Source: Archivesica marissinica (lineage: Eukaryota > Mollusca > Bivalvia > Venerida > Vesicomyidae). Taken from it: 64,000 bases of DNA. Position 1 is the first letter of the stretch, and the number at the start of each line of letters is the position of its first letter. The DNA lies in contig CM026387.1 in assembly GCA_014843695.1 (NCBI GenBank), forward strand, positions 75,156,243-75,220,242. Direction: 5' to 3'. Below the pieces are notes generated by a model. That model was given only the letters and a program-made list of their open reading frames with translations, was not told the DNA's origin and ran no database searches. This document shows, piece after piece, positions 56,895-64,000 of the stretch. A program made the translations under genes and the position numbers.

Positions 56895-57255
56895 AGGGGT
56901 TAAGGACCTACCTTTAATCTAAATTGGGGGACTATGTCATACCTGGAATTTTATATGGGATTATGTCCACCCGTGTCAAAATACATGGGGGTACATTATG
57001 TCCACCCATGTCAAAATACATGGGGGGGGGAGATTATGTCCACCCATGTCAAAATACATGGGGGGACATGTCTGGGGGAGATTATGTCCAATATGTCTAA
57101 TCACCTGCAGCTATGGAGAAAGCTGCATGAAACAAAGATGATCCTAGCCAACTTAAAGCAAAACATACAGTCTTAAGAGTAATACTGGTTTTGTAACAAA
57201 TACAATTTTTATATGATGGCAACCTTATGGGAATTTGTGACAATCTATTTGTTTG

Positions 57256-57347
57256 AGAGAGACCCATTCCAGAATCTCCTCTGGTTCTTTTACGTGCACG
57301 GTGTACAGCACCGACACGAGACCTCGGTTTAAAGTCCCATCTGAAAT
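57256..57347 (-). mobile_element. Fragment of SINE family 2
   Basis: GAGACCCATTCCAGAATCTC through GGTTTAAAGTCCCATCTGAAA; body only. Confidence 0.85.
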
Positions 57348-57989
57348 CTATTTGAACAAGAACATGATAGCAAATAGATTTGTGTTTGTATCTATGTATG
57401 GATAATCAATGAAGCTCTATTAACGATAAATTACTTTGGTTTAAACAGTATTTATTGCAAGACATAAATCACATATAACATACAACGACATACATAATAC
57501 ATAATGTAAAGGATCAAGTAGGAAGCTAAAATTAGCTTATATAAAATCTTTTTCCTTAGCCATGCGAAAATGGGTACTCAGACATTATTAATGTATAGAT
57601 TCAAGAGATTATTAGTTAAAGCTATGCCATTTCCAAGCTCATCACTTTGTTAGAAAAAAAAAATGGCATGATATTTGGCCAAATCATGATATAATCAGTT
57701 GTGAATTATAAATTACTGACGTCATAAGCGACCAAAATTACAGATTTTACTTTCTCAATTGGTAACATATCGAGTTGCAATGTTCAAGATTATTTTTGAG
57801 ACATTGTTTTAAGACCTGATATATCAACTTCATTTTTTCTTAATTATGTCTGAGTGACCTGTTTCATGTCTCGCCGACCACATAGGAAACAAGCGCACTG
57901 ATGATCTCTCGCTTGAAAATTCCACCTCACATATTCATAAATATCCGGAGTGGCAAAACAGTAAACCATATATCACAAGTCATTACCAC

Positions 57990-58820
57990 AGAGGTGCACG
58001 TATAATGTTGCATCTAATTCAACAGGAACTGCTCCACAGAAGTGCCTGTATAATGTTGTATCTAATTCAACAGGAACTGCCCATGTGTCTGCTCCACAGA
58101 GGTGCACGTATAATGTTGTATCTAATTCAACAGGAACTGCCCATGTGTCTGCTCCACAGAGGTGCCTGCATAATGTTGCATCTAATTCAACAGGAACTGC
58201 TCCACAGAAGTGCCTGCATAATGTTGCATCTAATTCAACAGGAACTGCCCCACACAAGTGCCTGTATAATGTTGCATCTAATTCAACAGGAACTGCCCAT
58301 GTGTCTGCTCCACAGAGGTGCACGTATAATGTTGCATCTAATTCAACAGGAACTGCCCATGTGTCTGCTCCACAGAAGTGCACGTATAATGTTGCATCTA
58401 ATTCAACAGGAACTGCCCATGTGTCTGCTCCACAGAAGTACACGTATAATGTTGCATCTAATTCAACAGGAACTGCCCATGTGTCTGCTCCACAGAAGTG
58501 CCTGTATAATGTTGCATCTAATTCAACAGGAACTGCCCATGTTTCTGCTCCACAGAAGTGCCTGTATAATGTTGCATCTAATTCAACAGGAACTGCCCAT
58601 GTGTCTGCTCCACAGAAGTGCACGTATAATGTTGCTTCTAATTCAACAGGAACTGCCCATGTGTCTGCTCCACAGAAGTGCACGTATAATGTTGCTTCTA
58701 ATTCAACAGGAACTGCCCATGTGTCTGCTCCACAGAAGTGCACGTATAATGTTGCTTCTAATTCAACAGAAACTGCCCATGTTTCTGCTCCACAGAAGTG
58801 CACGTATAATGTTGCATTTA
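57990..58820. repeat. 60-bp satellite just 3' of parkin
   Basis: About 14 units with GTATAATGTTGCATCTAATT, CAACAGGAACTGCCCATGTG and TCTGCTCCACAGAAGTGC. Several units lack the 21-bp CCATGTGTCTGC segment. 20 codons per unit leave both strands open (up to 350 codons), so these ORFs are artefacts. It starts about 70 bp after the parkin stop. Confidence 0.95.
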
Positions 58821-58887
58821 AATAAATTCCGATATAAAGTCATCCATCTTTTGGAATTTTTCAAAGAATTACAGCAATCTCCATGCA

Positions 58888-58991
58888 TTACCCGAACCAG
58901 TGTTCCCCCTGGCAACTACGAGACCATTCTTTCTCGCACAGCCAGCACCAATCCTTCGAGCATCTACTACACTTCATGTGCATACATCCCC
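58888..58991 (-). CDS. PRKN: Parkin last exon, RING2 catalytic core and stop
   Basis: Acceptor TCTTTGTTCCAG. Encodes [20 protein letters not shown], then [13 protein letters not shown] and TAA (58888-58890). The catalytic Cys is the first Cys after GG. Confidence 0.95.
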
Positions 58992-61900
58992 CTGGAACAA
59001 AGAAACAAACGTCATTCACGGCTTCAGCTAGATCTCCGCAATTGGCAGAAGACATAAGCTTGAAATACAGTCAATTTATGTTATATTTATATTTCGGGTT
59101 GTACGCCTGCATCAGCACCATTTCGGGCTATATCGCCGGTGGGCAGTTTACCTAACAACACCTTTCCTGGGCAGGCTCCAGCGGTTAACCAGTACTTGGG
59201 TGCACCAACCTCCGTAAGAAACTGCCAACTTTTTCATATAAATGAGACACGGTCTGAGCGGGGCTCGAACCCGTGACCATCAGTGATGATAGGTTACAGT
59301 GGTATACAAGTCAGCGACCTTAACCACGGAGGCGGACGAAATACAGTCAAACATGTGTTAGTGGTCACCTCAATTAAGCAGCCAGTTTCAATATTCCAAA
59401 TGTGTTGTTTTATTATACATTTGACCTTTATTAAGTATTAAGCAGCCACCTGTGCTAAGCAGCCATGTTCTGTAATTCCATTGGTTGGCTACTTAGGACA
59501 GGATTCATTGTATTTACATTGTTATCTTCGAATATGAACTACAGTCAAACCTGTCTTAAGCAGCCAGCCAAGGGAATCACAGAAAGTGGCTGTTTAGCCC
59601 AGGTGGCTGCTTAATAGAGGGCAAATGTATAATAAAACAACATATTGGGAATATGAAAACTGGCTGCTTAATACAGGTTGGTTGCTTAATGGAGGTGACC
59701 ACTAACACAGGTTTGACTGTATATATAATACAGGTTGGTTGCTTAATGGAGGTGACCACTAACACAGGTTTGACTATATATAATACAGGTTGGTTGCTTA
59801 ATGGAGGTGACCACTAACACAGGTTTGACTGTATATATAATACAGGTTGGTTGCTTAATGGAGGTGACCACTAACACAGGTTTGACTGTATATATAATAC
59901 AGGTTGGTTGCTTAATGGAGGTGACAACTAACACAGATATGACTGTATTTGATCCACAATTCATTGAAGCATTCTAGGACAACACTCACCACTGCAACTC
60001 ATCATATGAGAGGCTCCGATTTACCATCAGATTGTTAGACAGGAATTTGGAAGTGTAAAAAAGGGCAAGGTGGGTCAGAAACGATCCAGGGTGCATTTTG
60101 GGTCGTGAAGGGGGTAAGGGTATGTATATGGGGGTTAACCCTCTAGAAAATGTTGCTATCTTGCGGTGATTGGCAGCAAATTATGCTTGATCATAAATAT
60201 AACAAAAATGTTTAAACAAATTTGAACAAAAAAAAGGGCGGGTCTAAAAAGGGGTAGGGTATAGCGCCCTGTCATTCCACTCTAGAAAAAACACTAGGAT
60301 ATATCAGGGTTAAATTCACTTCAATGAATTATACTTGTATATGTACATCAAAAATTAGGTTGCAATGCATGTGGGCCAGACATTAACACTAAACATACAT
60401 GAAGGAGATAGAACTGAAGGGACAATGACTTGAAGGAAGGTGATTATGTCCAGAACCCTACCACTTCTTTCAGTCTTTACTGCACAATGTGGACACGGCT
60501 TCGTTGTTTCCTGAATTGTTTCCATGGATCGAGCATCCCATCTTGCCCTCAAAGCCCTTTCCGAGTCTACGTGCAATGCCTGAATACACATACGTAACAC
60601 TTTACTGGTTGGTCTACGACATCTATTTCAAGATTATTAAACAGGTTTTATTAAAAACAATCATTCTTCTCTTGGCACCAGATGAACACCACAGCTATAA
60701 ATGTGCACGTTCTATTCTCTCCTAAGATAGATGGAGCTGTAGTACAGTGGTAGCACGCTGGACTGGTAATCCAGGGATCGCAGGTTCGATCCTCCGTCTG
60801 ACCCTAATAAATATAACATCTTTCAGATGGGTCGTTAAACCGAGGTCTTGTGTCGGTGCTTTACACCTTGCACGTAAAAGAACCAGAGAAGACTATGGAA
60901 TGGGTCTCTGTCTGTATCATTTCACTATCCTCCAAAAATCTAAAATTACTAATCTCTTCAGGAGGCGTCGCTCATATGGGCAACCGGTAGCGATGATAAA
61001 TAAACGTAAAACACACACTCTCCTAAGACAGAAACTAAAATGCATATTACTGTAACCAGTCTGGAAATATGTCTCAGTGGAGAAAACAATAACAATTTCC
61101 TACGGAATGATGACCAGAGACGACATATATCTGCAGTGTACATAGAACATTAATACATTTGTTTCTTTTTGTTTCTTAGTCGCACAATCAGCAAAACAAA
61201 TAGGTCATATGGTGAATCTCCAGCAATTATTGGTGGAGGAAGACTACGAGTTCCTCTCCGAGCAGTATTTGACCCAGGTAGAACCATCAACCTTCTGCTT
61301 CCTATCTTGAAATAATTTGACATCCCAGTGGGATTCAAACCTACAGTGGTGAAGGTAAAGTGATTTGAAGTTAGCGACTGTAACCACTCAGCCACGGAGA
61401 CCACAGAACATTAATACAAGACTGGTGAATAATTGTAAGTTAATGTAACAAACTACTACTGTATTCACTTCAGCCGAGGAACCATCCAGTTGACAGGAAC
61501 CGTTATGTACTTCCTGTCTACACTGCCGGCAAAACTCGAACTGAAAAGTTACATTTCCCGTGACATACAATCTTATACACATTGTAGAAGGTCCACTAAG
61601 ATCTCTGAATCAAAGGCCTGTAAACAGACACGGTTTCAACAATCTTACTGTGTCTTTCTAATGTATGTATGTTCCATTATTGTCAAACCCCTTGCAGGGA
61701 CGTAGACATGTTTTCTTCCTGTGCAAGCTTAGCCAACCTAAGTGGTTAACCAGTACTAAACAATGTATGTGAGGTGCATTGCTCAATGACACTACATATG
61801 TGGCCTGACTGAGTATCGAACCCGGGACCGATCAATAACAAATCCGACGCTCTACCACTGGACCACACTAATGTGATCTCACTCAAGTCTTCACACACGA

Positions 61901-62557
61901 CTGTAAATATAGATGCATCCAAACCTGACAATATCTAAGCTTACAGCTTCTGACACCGCCTTATAAGCAAGTTCAATGAAAGACATCAGTAATTTTCTAT
62001 TACCTCCCTTGCCAGATAAAGCCTGATTTATTACAATATGTGAATAGATCCTTTGTTTTTACTGTTGTGCCCTAACCAGATGTTGCGATATGATAAATGT
62101 GATTTTATCAAAAACGCGTTCATTAAGTGATAACATTATTTTACAAATAAGAACCCATTGCATATACTGTTAGAGATCTGTCGAGATATAGTAATTTAAT
62201 AATCAGTAGAAGCGATAGTGGGATAACATTGCTAGCATGTTGTGCAAAGGAAACAACGGTAAAAACAGAGGGAAACACTTAATAGGTCCTATCTACTTTT
62301 ATGGAGTATTCAGGGGCAGTAACTGACCGATGTCTCTCATTTATTACCCATCAGCTTTACACGCAATATGCGACAGATCACAGGAACAAGTGCTTACGTA
62401 TGTCGTGTACAGCTGCCCTTACCCGACAAGTCCTACACTGTACGTGTCTCGCATTGTCTTCTATTACAATACCCTCACCACAGCCCGTATTCGGACACAG
62501 TATTCCTCCAGACTGTAATAAACATTCCTCGGCACCAAAATCCTTGTAACGTTCGTA
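58888..62557 (-). CDS. PRKN: Parkin (PRKN), C-terminal part: IBR, REP and RING2
   Basis: Parkin is the RING-between-RING E3 ubiquitin ligase that, activated by PINK1, marks damaged mitochondria for mitophagy. Four exons join to about 144 residues ending at a stop. IBR: all eight zinc ligands are present (LCPNTGC, QCRTC, FCRQC, H and C in HNGSC). The repressor linker keeps RARWD with the key Trp. RING2 has PCPHC, the catalytic Cys and His in GGCMHMKC, and the remaining ligands in CSKDWCWLC and SCQGEH. The family end GDHWFDV appears as GEHWFG. Relative to human parkin, the acid after the catalytic pair is Asp rather than Glu, and loops between zinc ligands in IBR and RING2 are shorter. UBL, RING0 and RING1 exons lie right of the window edge. 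Confidence 0.95.
59088..59332 (-). mobile_element. tRNA-derived SINE, family 4
   Basis: Antisense full copy in the parkin terminal intron: ATATTTCGGGTTGTACGCC through GGGGCTCGAACCCGTGACC and GACCTTAACCACGGAGG. Confidence 0.9.
59541..59721. mobile_element. CAGTCAAACCTGT MITE
   Basis: About 181 bp, ends TACAGTCAAACCTGT and ACAGGTTTGACTGTA inverted, interior with repeated GGTGGCTGCTTA-type words on both strands. Fragments of the same family are at 16112, 27555 and 59345. Confidence 0.8.
59660..59950. repeat. 57-bp satellite grown from the MITE's right end
   Basis: Five units of AATACAGGTTGGTTGCTTAA, TGGAGGTGACCACTAACACA, GGTTTGACTGTATATAT. The first unit is the MITE's own right arm. Confidence 0.9.
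60462..60579 (-). CDS. PRKN: Parkin exon, REP linker and start of RING2
   Basis: Acceptor GTGTATTCAG, donor AGTG|GTAGGG. Reads [20 protein letters not shown], then [15 protein letters not shown]; phase 0 in, one base out. Confidence 0.95.
60730..61018 (+). mobile_element. tRNA-derived SINE, family 2
   Basis: Full copy in a parkin intron: GAGCTGTAGTACAGTGGTAG, CGCAGGTTCGATCCTCCG, tail AAATAAACGTAAAACAC. Confidence 0.93.
61160..61402 (-). mobile_element. tRNA-derived SINE, family 5
   Basis: Antisense relative of 6891-7125: CAATTATTGGTGGAGGAAGA, ACCCAGGTAGAACCATCAAC, GTAACCACTCAGCCACGGAG. Abuts the parkin intron region before the 61460 exon. Confidence 0.78.
61460..61540 (-). CDS. PRKN: Parkin exon, second half of IBR
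   Basis: Acceptor GTAACTTTTCAG, donor ACA|GTAGTA. 27 codons, [16 protein letters not shown] and a variable linker; phase 0-0. Confidence 0.93.
61742..61872 (-). mobile_element. tRNA-like SINE fragment
   Basis: Antisense B box GTATCGAACCCGGGACC and A box GCTCTACCACTGGACCAC; only one copy here, so the limits are approximate. Confidence 0.6.
61992..62345. repeat. Dispersed repeat, copy 2 of about 350 bp
   Basis: Partner of 46866-47222, same orientation, diverged by substitutions and small gaps. Ends about 75 bp from the donor of the 62423 parkin exon. Confidence 0.8.
62423..62557 (-). CDS. PRKN: Parkin exon, first half of IBR
   Basis: Acceptor GTATGTATTGCAG, donor CGG|GTAAGG. 45 codons starting [20 protein letters not shown], then CPNTGCGEG; phase 0-0. 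Confidence 0.95.
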
Positions 62558-62689
62558 CTGCAATACATACATACAATTGTATGAATAGCTTGGATATTGC
62601 AGAAATCTTATAGAACTCAATGAATACGGTGAATGGGGAGTTGCTAGGAGCACATACATAACTCAATGAATACATAGAATCAACACTGG

Positions 62690-64000
62690 TATCATACCGG
62701 ATCATTGCCCAGTAGTTTCAAGTGTTTTGTATCCATACCGAATCATTGCCCAGTAGTTTGAAGTGATGTGTTTCCATACCTGTTCATTGTCCAGTAGTTT
62801 GAGGTGATGTGTTTCCATACCTGTTCATTGCCCAGTAGTTTGAAGTGATGTGTTTCCATACCTGTTCATTGTCCAGTAGTTTGAAGTGATGTGTTTCCAT
62901 ACCTGTTCATTGTCCAGTAGTTTAAAGTGATGTGTTTCTATACCTGATCATTGTCCAGTAGTTTGCAGTGATGTGTTTTCATACCTGTTCATTGCCCAGT
63001 AGTTTGAAGTGATGTGTTTACATACCTGTTCATTGTCCAGTAGTTTGAAGTGATGTGTTTCCATACCTGTTCATTGTCCAGTAGTTTGAAGTGATGTGTT
63101 TCCATACCTGTTCATTGTCCAGTAGTTTAAAGTGATGTGTTTCCATACCTGTTCATTGTCCAGTAGTTTAAAGTGATGTGTTTCCATACCTGACCATTGC
63201 CCAGTAGTTTGAAGTGATGTGTTTCCATACCTGTTCATTGTCCAGTAGTTTGAAGTGATGTGTTTCCATACCTGTTCATTGCCCAGTAGTTTGAAGTGAT
63301 GTGTTTCCATACCTGTTCATTGTCCAGTAGTTTAAAGTGATGTGTTTCCATACCTGACCATTGCCCAGTAGTTTGAAGTGATGTGTTTCCATACCTGTTC
63401 ATTGTCCAGTAGTTTAAAGTGATGTGTTTCCATACCTGTTCATTGTCCAGTAGTTTAAAGTGATGTGTTTCCATACCTGTTCATTGTCCAGTAGTTTGAA
63501 GTGATGTGTTTCCATACCTGTTCATTGTCCAGTAGTTTGAAGTGATGTGTTTCCATACCTGTTCATTGTCCAGTAGTTTGAAGTGATGTGTTTCTATACC
63601 TGATCATTGCTCAGTAGTTTGAAGTGATGTGTTTCCATACCTGTTCATTGTCCAGTAGTTTGAAGTGATGTGTTTCCATACCTGTTCATTGTCCAGTAGT
63701 TTGAAGTGGTGTGTTTCCATACCTGTTCATTGCCCAGTAGTTTGAAGTGATGTGTTTCCATACCTGACCATTGCCCAGTAGTTTGAAGTGATGTGTTTCC
63801 ATACCTGACCATTGCCCAGTAGTTTGAAGTGGTGTGTTTCCATACCTGTTCATTGCCCATTAGTTTGCAGTGATGTGTTTCCATACCTGACCATTGCCCA
63901 GTAGTTTGAAGTGATGTGTTTCCATACCTGTTCATTGCCCAGTAGTTTGAAGTGATGTGTTTCCATACCTGTTCATTGCCCAGTAGTTTGAAGTGATGTG
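62690..64000. repeat. 41-bp satellite, continues past the window edge
   Basis: About 32 units of CAGTAGTTTGAAGTGATGTG, TTTCCATACCTGTTCATTGTC with C/T and ACC/TTC variants. Lies in the parkin intron upstream of the 62423 exon and runs off the right end. Confidence 0.97.

Larger units (their letters stand above)
56441..57960. other. Intergenic DNA between TMC and parkin sides, no gene
   Basis: Holds a family-3 SINE (56681-56894), three short copies of CCACCCATGTCAAAATACAT (56950-57065), a SINE family-2 piece, and AT-rich DNA. An ATG-to-stop stretch of 42 codons on the minus strand at about 57842-57985 has Cys pairs but matches no family I know. Confidence 0.55.

Noticed and set aside
57973..59057. 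ORFs of 246-350 codons
   Set aside because: 60-bp satellite read-through. The 350-codon one also runs antisense across the parkin last exon.

Overview
The window is eukaryotic nuclear DNA: three split genes with GT-AG introns, several tRNA-derived SINE families, many small inverted-repeat transposons, and tandem arrays filling an estimated 35-40% of the sequence. A lophotrochozoan, most likely a bivalve mollusc, is my inference from the AT-rich, SINE/MITE-rich, minisatellite-rich intron style. No marker in the window proves it.

Layout. (1) Positions 2181-17808, plus strand: nine exons of the N-terminal half of ARMC2 (armadillo repeat-containing 2, an adaptor for radial-spoke transport into cilia and flagella). 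(2) 17809-26422: array DNA (48/35-bp, 50-bp, about 20-bp and 37-bp units), a hAT-type insertion and a 1000-N assembly gap. (3) 26423-51967, minus strand: fourteen exons of a transmembrane channel-like (TMC) gene, phase-compatible throughout, from the pre-TM1 basic region to about TM8. Its N- and C-terminal exons are not seen. (4) 58888-62557, minus strand: the last four exons of parkin (PRKN), coding for the IBR, REP linker and catalytic RING2 up to the stop. The 5' exons lie beyond the right edge. An unidentified candidate exon lies near 54.7 kb between TMC and parkin.

ARMC2 and TMC converge on the N gap, and both break off before it. The missing 3' halves of both must lie in the gap or be lost to misassembly there. 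The three genes share no pathway that I can see.

Most of the sizeable introns carry their own private minisatellite. In three places a tandem duplication has copied the 3' end of a real exon together with its splice donor. The most striking is at 49769-51323, where a 73-bp unit joins the last bases and GT donor of a TMC exon to the terminus of a neighbouring MITE and has been amplified about 20 times. The result is an intron full of decoy donors. Most long ORFs in the window are tandem arrays that lack stops, not genes. All calls come from reading the sequence by eye; nothing was searched or aligned by program.
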